DNA of 64,000 bases from Janthinobacterium sp. J1-1 (GCF_030944405.1 NZ_CP132339.1:3534001-3598000); one strand, 5' to 3'. Shown: positions 44,326 to 52,439, numbered from the stretch's first letter. The notes: a model not told the origin generated them from the sequence alone. A program made the numbers and translations.

Positions 44326-44739
44326 GCGGCGGCTTTCCTTGATATTGGCGGTTTTTTCGCCTTCTTGTCCACTTCTTCGGTAGCAGCGTCCTGCTTGTCG
44401 AGTTCGACGCAGGTCGCCGTCAGTGCCACCAGATCGGTTGGGCCTTGCCTATCAGCTGGATGGCGCCGGGAATATCGGCCAGCGTGTAACCGATTTTGAG
44501 TTCGATTAACTGTTCCAGCAGCACCGTGATTGGACCTGCCTGGAAGTCATCATCGCTACAGCGGCCCTGGGCATTGGTGCAGATACCCAAGTCGCTGGGG
44601 CCTTCGCCGCTCAGGACCAGTATCATGCGGCGGCTTTCCTTGATATTGGCGGTTTTTTCGCCTTCTTGTCCACTTCTTCGGTAGCAGCGTCCTGCTTGTC
44701 GAGTTCGACGCAGGTCGCCGTCAGTGCCACCAGATCGGT
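44138..44739. repeat. 301-bp tandem direct duplication across the ATPase/TOPRIM junction
   Basis: Copy 1 is 44138-44438 and copy 2 is 44439-44739, directly abutting. I find only one difference (A44164 versus G44465). Each copy holds the last 117 bp of the ATPase gene, the ATGA overlap and the first 188 bp of the TOPRIM-like gene. A short CCAGAT homology at the unit's ends suggests slippage or unequal exchange. The near identity implies a recent event. Confidence 0.92.
44439..44626 (-). pseudogene. Truncated duplicate of the TOPRIM-like gene start
   Basis: The first 62 codons of the TOPRIM-like protein, copied by the 301-bp duplication. The frame runs past the copy junction into out-of-frame ATPase sequence and stops at 44420 (68 codons in all). 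It retains Glu8 and Asp12 but lacks the D-x-D motif, so no function is expected. Confidence 0.85.
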
Positions 44740-45398
44740 ATCGACAAAGGCCTCACCGGGTCCCATCAGATCGAGCTTTTCACCGACGCCAGGCAGCGAG
44801 AAGAAAGGCCGTACCCGTGTATAACCCTCAGGCGTTTTGTACACAAACAAAACCGACTCACGGGCCACGTCATCTTCCAGATAGTTCAGTATCATCGGGT
44901 TGTGCGTGGTAACAAGGATTTGCTGTTTTGCATTGACCAGCAAGTTCACCAGTTTTTCCACGATTTCCGGATTGACGCCATTTTCCACTTCATCGAACAG
45001 CAGCATGGCATCGCCATCGAGCGTTTGCGCCAGCATGGCCAGCACGCGCAGCAGGCCATCGTTGATATGGCGTACTTCGGTTTCTACATGCTTGCCGTCG
45101 AAGTCTTCGATGATCGACAGCCGTTTCCAGCCGCCTTTGGTTGGGGATGATTTGAAGTCGATCACACGGGGATAAAACGTGCGCAGCAGTTCCAGAGGGT
45201 GCTGTTTGTCGCCGCCCTTGATCGAGTGCAGGTAAGCTGAAAGTTTCTCGCCGCCGATGCCTATGCTAGCGGCGTTGTCACGGGTTCGTTGGCGCATTAA
45301 ATGGGGCGAGAGCAGTTCCAGGGAGCGAATATCGCGCAGAGTGTCGCGAGTGCTTTTTAACGCTGGAGTAAGTTCGGTATCGCGCAGTTGAGTGAGGT
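44623..45398 (-). pseudogene. ATPase fragment 3 (Walker B and C-terminus)
   Basis: Encodes LTQLRDTELTPALK through the C-terminus, including SIKGGDKQHPLELL, Walker B LLFDEVENG and TTHNPMIL, and ends KKAKKPPISRKAAA. An ATG inside the IS3-family element (45429) opens this frame, so a truncated protein without Walker A could still be translated. Confidence 0.85.
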
Positions 45399-45425
45399 GT
45401 ACTGTCAATAGCGGACACTCTTGTT

Positions 45426-46286
45426 TCAAGCCACCCGCGGCTGTTTGCTGAATTTTTCAGCGAACAACGCGGGCGGAACATTGCCAAGGCGCGAATGGCG
45501 TCGCTGGCGGTTGTAAAAGCTTTCGATATATTCCTGTATTGCGGCTTTCGCGTCGGCCCGGGTCGCGTAACGTTGATGGTGCACCAGCTCGTTTTTCAGG
45601 CTGCCCCAGAAGCTTTCCATGGGCGCGTTGTCATAGCAGTTTCCTCGGCGCGACATGGACGGCTTCATGCCGAACTGCGTCACCAGTTTCTGATAGTCGT
45701 GGGCGCAATACTGACTGCCACGGTCGGAGTGGTGAATCAAGCCCGGCGCGGGGCGTTTGTTGCGCACGGCCTTCCACAGTGCTGTTGCCGTCAGCGTTTG
45801 CGTCATGCGCTCGTCCATCGCGTAGCCCACCAGCTCGCAGGTGAACACGTCCTTGATACCGGCCAGGTAAAGCCAGCCCTCGCCGGTCGCCACATAGGTG
45901 ATGTCGGTCACCCAGGCTTCGTTCGGCCGGGTCGGCGCGAAAGTCTGATTGAGCAGGTTGTCGGCCACCGGCAGGTCATGATTCGAGTTCGTGGTGGCCT
46001 TGAACTTGCGCTTTTGCTTGCAGCGCAGGGCGAGCTCGCGACGCAGACGGACGATACGATCACGGCCGGCCGGAAAGCCTTGCGCCGTCAGTTCCGGCTG
46101 CATGCGCAACGGGCCATAAGTCTGCCGGCTCTGCGCGTGCACGGCCTCGATGGCGACCTTCAGGCGTGCGTCGTCCTGCGCCCGCTGCGACGGTTTGCCG
46201 TTCGCCCAAGCGTAGAAACCGCTGCGCGAGACGCCAAAGACGCGGCACATGATGGTGACAGGAAATTCGAGTCGCAAGGTCTTCAT
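45426..46286 (-). CDS. IS3-family transposase OrfB (DDE integrase core)
   Basis: 286 residues. N-terminal HTH_21-like region (RVFGVSRSGFYAWANG), then the rve integrase core with the catalytic triad: Asp in WVTDITYV, Asp in HHSDRGSQY, Glu in NAPMESFWGSLK. Starts inside the orfA stop (ATGA) and lies in the -1 frame relative to it. Normally made as an OrfAB fusion by frameshifting on an A7 run in orfA. Complete, so the element may still be active. Confidence 0.93.
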   Translation of the reverse strand: MKTLRLEFPVTIMCRVFGVSRSGFYAWANGKPSQRAQDDARLKVAIEAVHAQSRQTYGPLRMQPELTAQGFPAGRDRIVRLRRELALRCKQKRKFKATTNSNHDLPVADNLLNQTFAPTRPNEAWVTDITYVATGEGWLYLAGIKDVFTCELVGYAMDERMTQTLTATALWKAVRNKRPAPGLIHHSDRGSQYCAHDYQKLVTQFGMKPSMSRRGNCYDNAPMESFWGSLKNELVHHQRYATRADAKAAIQEYIESFYNRQRRHSRLGNVPPALFAEKFSKQPRVA

Positions 46287-46594
46287 GACCGCGTACTTGG
46301 CAGCGACTCCCGCGCAAAGTACGCTGCCGCTTTTTTTACGATATCGCGCTCCATGCGTGCCTCGGCAAGCTCTTTGCGCAGCTTGGTTACCTCAGCCTCA
46401 AGCTCCGGCACGGAGCGGCTACCAGGGGCTACTTTGGGCGACGTGCCGCGCCTTGCCGCACTGACCCAGTTCGCTAGCGTGCCCTTGGGAATGGTGAGAC
46501 GCAACGCGGCGTCTTCCAGCGTCAGGCCTTGTGTCAGGACCAGTTTTACCGCTTCTTCCCGAAGCTCCGGTGTGTATGTTGTTGAGCGTGTCAT
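46283..46594 (-). CDS. IS3-family transposase OrfA
   Basis: 103 residues: helix-turn-helix (LTLEDAALRLTIPKGTLANWV) followed by a leucine-zipper helix (ELEAEVTKLRKELAEARMERDIVKK in part). Near its 3' end the minus strand reads CGTAAAAAAAGCGG (T7 at 46331-46337), a classical slippery run for -1 frameshifting into orfB. Start ATG 46594 with GGAGAAC upstream. Confidence 0.92.
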   Translation of the reverse strand: MTRSTTYTPELREEAVKLVLTQGLTLEDAALRLTIPKGTLANWVSAARRGTSPKVAPGSRSVPELEAEVTKLRKELAEARMERDIVKKAAAYFARESLPSTRS

Positions 46595-46645
46595 AAGTTC
46601 TCCAGTTGGTGAAGTTTACCAAACTAGAGTGTCCGAAAAAGTCAG

Positions 46646-47045
46646 GGTACCTCAGAGAGAGAATAGAGCCTTGATAGCTGAACGCGACCGATTTCATCTC
46701 AGAGTTGTTAATGCGATATTGTCTACCCCGTAATAAGAGCACTTCCTCTTCAACCAGTCCGTCATGCCAACATGTAGCTATTTCGAAAAGACATGCTAAT
46801 TCTTTTCTATTGAACGAACCATACCAAAAATTGTTTAAATCATCATTTTTTTTGCGATTATTTGTAACAAAACTTATATTGCTTGCGGGAGCAAATTTCG
46901 ATGCAATATCCGCTTTATCCCAACCTCGAGATATCAACCAATCATCAATTCTTCCAGTCATTAACTGAGAAAGAAAATCAAATGCTTGCAAAATAGTGGT
47001 TTTCCCTGCTCCATTCAAGCCAATCAAGACTGTGAATTTCGGTAG
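46646..47045 (-). pseudogene. ATPase fragment 2 (Walker A region)
   Basis: Lies between the two insertion elements and encodes LPKFTVLIGLNGAGKTT through YQGSILSLRY. Its open frame appears to extend to 47165 and 46419 only because it runs into the flanking insertion sequences. Markedly AT-rich. Confidence 0.85.
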
Positions 47046-48232
47046 GGAAGCGCTGATCAATTCGGTTTTCTGACGAGGCTGGCGCGCCAAATACCCGACC
47101 GGCAAGCCGTTCAAGCCCGTTTTTCGTTCAATTTGACGCGATGCTGCGCGTCTTTCTGGAGTCAAGACGGACTACGGGATTCGGTGATCGTAAAGCGCCG
47201 TCCAGCCAGTACCAGATTGGCAAAGGCGAACAAGGTAAAAAGCTGTGCAGTGTTCTTGGCCAAGCCGCGATAGCGCGTCTTGCGATGACGGAACAGGTTC
47301 TTGATGACATGAAACGGATGCTCCACTTTTGCCCGCACGCTGGCCTTCAGATGCTCCAACTTTTCCGTCAGGCGCCCCAGTTTGTTATTGGGCAGCGCCT
47401 TGCGTTTGGAGCGCTTCATGGCCACGTGCCATGTCACCGATTTGCCGATGTTTTCGGGCCGTTTTTCCACGCCCTGATAGCCGGCGTCGCCGAGTGCGGC
47501 GGTCTCGTCGCCGTGCAGCAACGCGTGCGCCTGGGTTACATCGGCCACATTGCCGGCCGTGCCAATGACCGTATGGACCAGGCCAGAAGCGGCATCGACG
47601 CCGACGTGGGCCTTCATGCCAAAGTGCCAGTCGTTGCCTTTCTTCGACTGGTGCATTTCCGGATCACGCTTGCCATCCTTGTTCTTGGTCGACGGTGGCG
47701 CGGCGATCAGCGTGGCGTCGACGATGGTGCCTTCGCGCATTATCAAGCCTTTCTCGGCCAAGTGCCCGTTGATCGTGTCGAAGATCTGGCGCGTCAGCCC
47801 GTTGGCCTCAAGCAGGTGGCGGAACTTCAGCAAGGTCGTCGCGTCCGGCGCCGATTCGCGGCCCAGGTCGATGCCGACGAAAGCACGAATGGACTGGCTG
47901 TCATAGATCGCGTCTTCGATACCTTCGTCCGACAAGCCAAAGCATTGCTGGGCTACGTACATGCGCAGCATGCGCGCCAGTCCAATCGGTGGCCGGCCGG
48001 CACCTTCGACCTTCGGATAGAACGGCTCGACGGCTTTATGCAGCTTGCCCCACGGCGTTACGCTGTCAATCTCGGCCAGGAATCGGTCGCGCCGCGTCAG
48101 TTTCTTCTTGGCAGCATATTCAAGGTCAGAAAAGCTCTTTTGCATGGTCGATGGGGGACAGTGGGGATGCCGTTATTGTCTCAGGTCGGACCTCAGCAGG
48201 GAACGGTGCCAAATGAATAAATCAGTGCTTCC
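47046..48232 (-). mobile_element. IS5-family insertion sequence in the 5' end of the ATPase gene
   Basis: 1187 bp. Terminal inverted repeats start GGAAGCGCTGATCAATTCG (left) and GGAAGCACTGATTTATTCA (right, complement), 15 of 19 identical. It is flanked by a perfect 4-bp target duplication GTAG (47042-47045 and 48233-48236), the length expected for this family. Deleting the element plus one GTAG restores the ATPase reading frame. Confidence 0.95.
47162..48145 (-). CDS. IS5-family transposase (DDE)
   Basis: 327 residues, complete. N-terminal DUF772-like domain (RPPIGLARMLRMYVAQQCFGLSDEGIEDAIYDS in part), then the DDE core: Asp in IVDATLI, Asp in LGDAGYQG, and the late Glu in VEHPFHVIKNLF with the Y-x2-R-x3-E-like context RHRKTRYRGLAKN. 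Start ATG 48145. Same strand as the interrupted ATPase. Both termini are intact, so the element is potentially mobile. Confidence 0.94.
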   Translation of the reverse strand: MQKSFSDLEYAAKKKLTRRDRFLAEIDSVTPWGKLHKAVEPFYPKVEGAGRPPIGLARMLRMYVAQQCFGLSDEGIEDAIYDSQSIRAFVGIDLGRESAPDATTLLKFRHLLEANGLTRQIFDTINGHLAEKGLIMREGTIVDATLIAAPPSTKNKDGKRDPEMHQSKKGNDWHFGMKAHVGVDAASGLVHTVIGTAGNVADVTQAHALLHGDETAALGDAGYQGVEKRPENIGKSVTWHVAMKRSKRKALPNNKLGRLTEKLEHLKASVRAKVEHPFHVIKNLFRHRKTRYRGLAKNTAQLFTLFAFANLVLAGRRFTITESRSPS

Positions 48233-48236
48233 GTAG

Positions 48237-48293
48237 GGAAATTTGAAAATCAACAAGTGACTTGAAGTTGCTAATGCCAAAAAAATTAATCAT
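48237..48293 (-). pseudogene. ATPase fragment 1 (N-terminal 19 codons)
   Basis: Starts at ATG 48293 and encodes MINFFGISNFKSLVDFQIS up to the IS5-family element. Too short to appear as an open frame on its own. The NFKSL start is a hallmark of AAA15/OLD-type ATPases. Its promoter must lie in the AT-rich 97 bp up to the LysR stop at 48391. Confidence 0.75.
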
Positions 48294-48390
48294 CTTTGTA
48301 ATTTACCTGTGCATGATGCGACAAGACCGTAATTTAATGTCTGTCGGTTTTGTCTATCATCCCACATCGCTAACACTTCTGTCGATTTGA

Positions 48391-49335
48391 TCAAGATAGG
48401 TTTAAAAAGCGCTGGCTGTAATCATCGACTATCGGTGGTTTATTGAAACCACCCCGCAAACAATCGACAAACCACCGCCCCGCCGGCCCCGGCGGCGCCG
48501 CAGCCCTGTGCACGGACGAGATGATCAATGGGTAGCCCGTGCGCGGCATGTCTTCGGTGTCGAGGATGACGAGGGTGCCGGCGCGCACATCGGCTTGCAC
48601 CATATGCAGCGGCATGCTGCCCCAGCCGACGCCGTCGCGCAGGAAAGCGTGTTTGGTCGACAGGTCTGCCAGGCGCCAGGTGGTGGGTGAGGACACGCCA
48701 TAATCCTTGCCGGCCATCAGCGACGAGCGGTCGGTCAGGACCAGTTGCACGTGCTTTGCCAGTGCGTGGCGGGGAAGGCGGCCGCCTGCCCGGGCCAGCG
48801 GGTGATCCGGAGCGGCCACCGCCACCAGCGGGACCTCGGTCAGCCGTTCGCCCGCCAGCGAGGGAAAGGCCAGCGGCAGCGCCGCCAGGATGCCGATGCT
48901 GCAGCGGCCGTCCAGCACCGGCTGGTAGCCGGCGCCCAGGCCTTCGACGAACAGCCGCAGCGGCGTCAGCGGAAAGCGCTGCGCGAAGGCCTTGGCGGCG
49001 CGCGTGATGTCGGCGGTCGGGAAGAACACGTCCACCACCACCGACAGTTCCGCTTCCGTGCCGCCCGCCATCAGCCTGGCGCGTGCCTTGAGCGTATCGA
49101 CGCCGGCCACGATATTGCGGGCGTCGGCCAGCAGCAGGACGCCTTGCTCGGTGAGGACGGGGAAGCGTGCCGAGCGGTCAAACAGGGTGACGCCGATCTG
49201 CTGCTCCAGGCTGCCGACCCAGCCGCTGACCGCCGACTGCACGCGGTTGAGCTTTCTGGCGGCGGCAGAAAAGCTGCCCTCGTCGGCGGCCGCGATAAAG
49301 GTCCTCAGTTGATCGAGTGATACGCCGTCCAGCAT
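48391..49335 (-). CDS. LysR-family transcriptional regulator
   Basis: 314 residues from ATG 49335 (AGGAGCAC upstream); the frame open to 49377 adds 14 residues without homology to a LysR start. HTH region: SLDQLRTFIAAADEGSFSAAARKLNRVQSAVSGWV, split here by helix boundaries. Effector domain from about 90. Divergent from the oxidoreductase gene at 49473 with an inverted repeat between them, so it probably controls that gene. Its stop lies next to the AT-rich promoter region of the decayed ATPase module. Confidence 0.9.
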   Translation of the reverse strand: MLDGVSLDQLRTFIAAADEGSFSAAARKLNRVQSAVSGWVGSLEQQIGVTLFDRSARFPVLTEQGVLLLADARNIVAGVDTLKARARLMAGGTEAELSVVVDVFFPTADITRAAKAFAQRFPLTPLRLFVEGLGAGYQPVLDGRCSIGILAALPLAFPSLAGERLTEVPLVAVAAPDHPLARAGGRLPRHALAKHVQLVLTDRSSLMAGKDYGVSSPTTWRLADLSTKHAFLRDGVGWGSMPLHMVQADVRAGTLVILDTEDMPRTGYPLIISSVHRAAAPPGPAGRWFVDCLRGGFNKPPIVDDYSQRFLNLS

Positions 49336-49365
49336 GCCGTGCTCCTGTATCTCAAAACCAGATGG

Positions 49366-49378
49366 ATTGCATCGCAAT
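49366..49378. promoter_or_regulatory. Putative LysR operator
   Basis: Perfect inverted repeat ATTGC-ATC-GCAAT in the 137-bp gap between the divergent LysR and oxidoreductase genes; it contains a T-N11-A compatible LysR box. Confidence 0.5.
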
Positions 49379-49472
49379 ATACCGGCTTCTCAGATATGCG
49401 TCCAGCGCGCATGATGGCCTTGCCGCTTGCGATCAGGCAGGCGTCTTCCTCCATCTTGCAAAGGACAACACC

Positions 49473-50060
49473 ATGACATATTCGATTATCGGTTCCGGCA
49501 ATGTCGGCACCGCCCTGGCCCGCCAGTTCGCCCGTAGCGGCATTGCCGTCGGCCTGGCCAATACGCGCGGCGCGGCGTCGATCGCCGCACTGTGCACCGA
49601 ACTGGGTGACCATGTCAGCGCCTTGAGCCTGCGCGACGCGCTCCAGGCCGACGTGATTGTCCTGGCGATTCCGTTTCGCGCCCATCAGGCGGTGGCGGCG
49701 ATGGCGCCTGGCTGGCAGGGCAAGATCGTGATCGATGCCATGAATACCTATGGCGTGCCGATCGAGGAACTCCGGGGGCAGGCGTCCAGCGACGTGGTGG
49801 CGGGCGCTTACGCGGGCGCGGCACTGGTCAAGACGTTCAACCAGCTGCCGGCCCGGCTGCTGGCGCAGGCGCCGGCAGAGCACGGTGGGCGCCGCGTGAT
49901 GTTTGTGTCGAGTAACGATGATGCGGCGGCGGCAGAGGTCGCCAGCCTGGTGGAACGGCTGGGCTTTGCGGCGATAGGGCTGGGGACAATCAGGGAAGGC
50001 GGCGCCTTGCTGGGCATGGGCGGCGCGCTGATCTTGCAGAACCTCGTCAAGCATGTGTGA
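49473..50060 (+). CDS. NAD(P)-binding oxidoreductase, F420/NADP-reductase-like
   Basis: 195 residues. The N-terminal Rossmann motif IIGSGNVGTALARQF is followed by GLANTRG, where Arg/Thr suits NADP phosphate. The fold matches the NADPH-dependent F420 reductase/pyrroline-5-carboxylate reductase-like group (F420_oxidored), with VIDAMNTYG and VVAGAYAGAALVKTFNQLPA typical. F420 is not expected in these bacteria, so the true substrate is unknown. ATG 49473 behind AAGGAC; the longer open frame from 49317 overlaps the LysR gene and is rejected. Confidence 0.82.
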   Translation: MTYSIIGSGNVGTALARQFARSGIAVGLANTRGAASIAALCTELGDHVSALSLRDALQADVIVLAIPFRAHQAVAAMAPGWQGKIVIDAMNTYGVPIEELRGQASSDVVAGAYAGAALVKTFNQLPARLLAQAPAEHGGRRVMFVSSNDDAAAAEVASLVERLGFAAIGLGTIREGGALLGMGGALILQNLVKHV

Positions 50061-50107
50061 ATGCCCGGGGCGGCCTGGCCGGGAGCGGATCCCGGCGCAG
50101 GGGCGGC

Positions 50108-50326
50108 TTACTGGATCTTGGCAATCGACACTTCCGTCGACTTGACCAGCGCGATGACTTCGCTGCCGACCTTCAGGTCCAGGTCCTTGATCGAGCGCGT
50201 GGTGATCACCGAGGTGACGATGCCATGCGGGGTCTCGACATCGACTTCGGAGACGACGGAGCCGAGGATGATTTCCTTGATCTTGCCGCGAAACTGGTTA
50301 CGTACATTGATTTCCGAGATAGCCAT
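50108..50326 (-). CDS. Molbindin-like single TOBE-domain protein
   Basis: 72 residues from ATG 50326 (AAGGAC upstream). A lone Mop/TOBE domain: NVRNQFRGKIKEIILGSVVSEVDVE in segments, with VTSVITTRSIKDLDLKVGSEVIALVKSTEV, the classic molybdate-binding hexamer fold (also binds tungstate and sulfate). Likely stores molybdate or buffers it in the cytoplasm. Adjacent to a sulfate-binding protein gene on the same strand but separated by a terminator hairpin. Confidence 0.88.
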   Translation of the reverse strand: MAISEINVRNQFRGKIKEIILGSVVSEVDVETPHGIVTSVITTRSIKDLDLKVGSEVIALVKSTEVSIAKIQ

Positions 50327-50426
50327 GGTCTGTCCTTTTGCTGGTGGGTACGCCGGTTGGCGCGACAGGTACAGATTAAGGCCTGGCCGGCCGTTTGCAA
50401 ACGAATCGATCCGCATACCCATATGC

Positions 50427-50465
50427 AAAAAATCGCCTGAACATTGCTGTCAGGCGATTTTTTTA
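50427..50465. terminator. Intrinsic terminator downstream of the sulfate-binding protein gene
   Basis: AAAAAATCGCCTGA pairs perfectly with TCAGGCGATTTTTT around a 9-base loop. T-runs on both strands make it bidirectional; it lies 29 bp after the sulfate-binding protein stop (50494). Confidence 0.88.
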
Positions 50466-50493
50466 AATAAGGCAAGGCGGGCGCCTTGACCTA

Positions 50494-51552
50494 TTATTTT
50501 TGGTAGATCTTGTCGAACTCGCCGCCGTCGTCAAAATGTTTCTTTTGCGCTTGTTTCCAGCCGCCGAACACGTCATCGACCGTGAACAGGTTGATCGGCT
50601 TGAAGCTGGCCGCGTATTTCTTGGCAACGGTGGCCGAGCGTGGGCGCAGGAAGTGCTTGGCGGCCCATTCCTGGCCTGGTTCCGAGTACAGGTATTGCAG
50701 GTAGGCGGTGGCTTCCTTGCGGATGCCGCGGCGGTCGACCACCTTGTCGACCACGGCCACGGGCGACTCGGCCAGGATCGAGACGCTCGGGTAGACCACT
50801 TCGAAGTTGTCGCCGAATTCCTTGCGCACCAGTTGCACTTCGTTTTCAAACGTCACCAGCACATCGCCGATTTCACGCTGGGTGAAGGTGGTGGTGGCGC
50901 CACGGCCGCCGCCGTCCAGCACCGGCACGTTCTTGAACAAGCGGGTCACCAGGTCGCGCGCCTGCGCTTCGGTGCCGCCTTTTTTCACGGCATAGCCCCA
51001 GGCCGCCAGGTAGGTGTAGCGGCCGTTGCCCGAGGTCTTAGGATTCGGCACGATCACCTTGATGCCGGGCTTGGCCAGGTCGTCCCAGTCCTTGATCTGT
51101 TTCGGATTGCCCTTGCGCACCAGGTACACCATGGTCGAATAAAACGGTGCTGCATTGTTCGGGAATTTCTTGGCCCAGTCGGCCACCACCAGGCCACGGT
51201 CGGCCAGCAGGTCGATGTCATTGGCCTGGTTCATTGTGACGACCGATGCTTCCAGGCCATCGGCGACGGAACGCGCCTGCTTGCTCGAGCCGCCGTGCGA
51301 TTGCTTGATGGTGATGGTTTCACCGGTCTTCTTTTGCCATTCGGCGATAAAGGCCGGGTTGACGTCCTTGAACAATTCGCGCATCACGTCATACGACACG
51401 TTCAGCAGCACCACCGGTTCGGCGGCGCTGGCGGCCATCGGCAAGCCCATGCCCAGCGCGCTGGCAGCCATGGCGCTGGCCAGGAACCAGCGGCGCGTAC
51501 GCGCGGTGAGGGGCGATGCGGTGAACGGCAATGCAGCGTTTTGTTTGGACAT
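50494..51552 (-). CDS. sbp: Sulfate ABC transporter periplasmic binding protein
   Basis: 352 residues from ATG 51552 (GAGAA upstream). Signal peptide with a twin-Arg-like TARTRRWFLASAMAAS and cleavage after SAA, about residue 45. The mature protein shows the Sbp/CysP family order: LLNVSYDVMRELFKDVNPAF, IKQSHGGSSKQARSVADGL (sulfate-binding loop), VTMNQANDIDLLAD, and PNPKTSGNGRYTYLAAWGYA. No sulfate permease or ATPase gene is adjacent, so it serves a transporter encoded elsewhere. sbp and cysP cannot be separated reliably from this alone. Confidence 0.9.
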   Translation of the reverse strand: MSKQNAALPFTASPLTARTRRWFLASAMAASALGMGLPMAASAAEPVVLLNVSYDVMRELFKDVNPAFIAEWQKKTGETITIKQSHGGSSKQARSVADGLEASVVTMNQANDIDLLADRGLVVADWAKKFPNNAAPFYSTMVYLVRKGNPKQIKDWDDLAKPGIKVIVPNPKTSGNGRYTYLAAWGYAVKKGGTEAQARDLVTRLFKNVPVLDGGGRGATTTFTQREIGDVLVTFENEVQLVRKEFGDNFEVVYPSVSILAESPVAVVDKVVDRRGIRKEATAYLQYLYSEPGQEWAAKHFLRPRSATVAKKYAASFKPINLFTVDDVFGGWKQAQKKHFDDGGEFDKIYQK

Positions 51553-51853
51553 GTTTTTCTCGTGTTGTGGTTGCAGATGGACATAGTCTAAAATTCTGGC
51601 CGAAAAGGAAACGAACATTTCGTAATATGCTTAGATCGTATGTCGATTTTCATCAAAAAACAGATATGGATTTTTGAAAACATTCGTGGGCAATGCCGTC
51701 GCCAGCGCTTAGCCTGAAACGGACCGCCATCGGCAGAACCGGCTGGCGGCACGGCGCGAAAAAACCGGATCGCGCCGCTTGGTGTATAGTCGGAATCGCG
51801 CGCTGCAGGGTGAAACCGCCTGTATCGGCAACCGTAATAATTTGTGAGTATCC

Positions 51854-52396
51854 ATGAGTCTTGAAATTCGTATTGCAACATCGGCCGACGCTGTCGACGC
51901 GTGCACGGTATTGCGACGTTCCATCGTCGAATGCTGCGCGCTCGACCACCGGCATGATCCGGCCATCCTGGAAGCCTGGCTGGGCAATAAAACACCGCAG
52001 ATGGTGGCGTGCTGGTTCGCCTCGCCCACCAATTTTGCGCTGGTCGCCGTCGAGGCGGACAAGGTCGTCGGCGTGGCGCTGCTGACGCGCGCCGGCAAGC
52101 TGGCCCTGTGCTACCTGCTGCCCGAAGCGCAGCATCGCGGCGCCGGCACGGCATTGGTGGAGCAACTGGAAGCGCAGGCGAAGCAATGGGGCATCAAGGC
52201 GCTGCAATTGCACAGCACCGCCAGCGGTCAGGCATTCTTTGTCAAGCAAGGGTATGCTGAAGCGGGCAATGTGCGTTCGCCGTATGGCGTGGAAACGATA
52301 TTCTGCTGGAAGGCGCTCGATCCTTCCTGCCTGGTCACGGGCGATCCCAAGGGCGATGCCAAGCGCAAGCGTTTTTGCAACTGCAATTCGGCCTGA
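51854..52396 (+). CDS. GNAT-family N-acetyltransferase
   Basis: 180 residues. Acetyl-CoA-dependent acyltransferase fold: motif A LLPEAQHRGAGTALVEQLEAQA in part (the R-G-x-G-x-A pyrophosphate loop as HRGAGTA), preceded by the ALLTRAGKLALCYL beta strands. The last 30 residues (WKALDPSCLVTGDPKGDAKRKRFCNCNSA) are Cys/Lys-rich and unusual for the family. Monocistronic, divergent from the sulfate-binding protein gene. Acceptor substrate unknown. Confidence 0.85.
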   Translation: MSLEIRIATSADAVDACTVLRRSIVECCALDHRHDPAILEAWLGNKTPQMVACWFASPTNFALVAVEADKVVGVALLTRAGKLALCYLLPEAQHRGAGTALVEQLEAQAKQWGIKALQLHSTASGQAFFVKQGYAEAGNVRSPYGVETIFCWKALDPSCLVTGDPKGDAKRKRFCNCNSA

Positions 52397-52439
52397 GTTT
52401 CCACTTGGCGTGACCAGCTTGCTGAAGTCAAGCTATCTG

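Larger units (their letters stand above)
45399..46645 (-). mobile_element. IS3-family insertion sequence in the ATPase gene
   Basis: About 1247 bp, carrying orfA and orfB. Ends are related inverted repeats: CTGTCAATAGCGGACACTC on the left and CTGACTTTTTCGGACACTC (complement) on the right. Target GAGGTACCTC, itself a palindrome, is split; the only boundary that restores both the palindrome and the ATPase frame gives a 3-bp duplication GGT (45396-45398 and 46646-46648). The exact terminal base is uncertain by a few positions because the left end has three extra bases before the shared repeat. Confidence 0.85.
44623..48293 (-). pseudogene. AAA15-type ATPase gene interrupted by two insertion sequences
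   Basis: Rejoining 48293-48233, 47041-46646 and 45395-44623 (that is, removing both elements and one copy of each target duplication) gives exactly 410 codons with no stop until 44623. The reconstructed protein begins MINFFGISNFKSLVDFQISL, has Walker A GLNGAGKT at 28-35, then a variable coiled region, then Walker B LLFDEVENG and the switch TTHNPMIL. This is the compact SMC/OLD-like AAA layout. The 5' part is visibly AT-rich against neighbours, indicating acquisition by transfer. In its present state no full-length protein can be made. It was translationally coupled to the TOPRIM-like gene. Confidence 0.85.

Noticed and set aside
44420..44626. 68-codon open frame as an independent small gene
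   Set aside because: It is the duplicated start of the TOPRIM-like gene followed by out-of-frame ATPase sequence.
46640..46655. 4-bp GTAC duplication for the IS3-family element
   Set aside because: GTAC is present at both ends, but that join puts the two ATPase fragments out of frame; the GGT join restores frame and the palindromic target.
43585..48293. Naming the module PARIS (AriA/AriB)
   Set aside because: The ATPase class fits, but the effector does not show the DUF4435 pattern I associate with AriB; only an ATPase/TOPRIM-like pair is supported.
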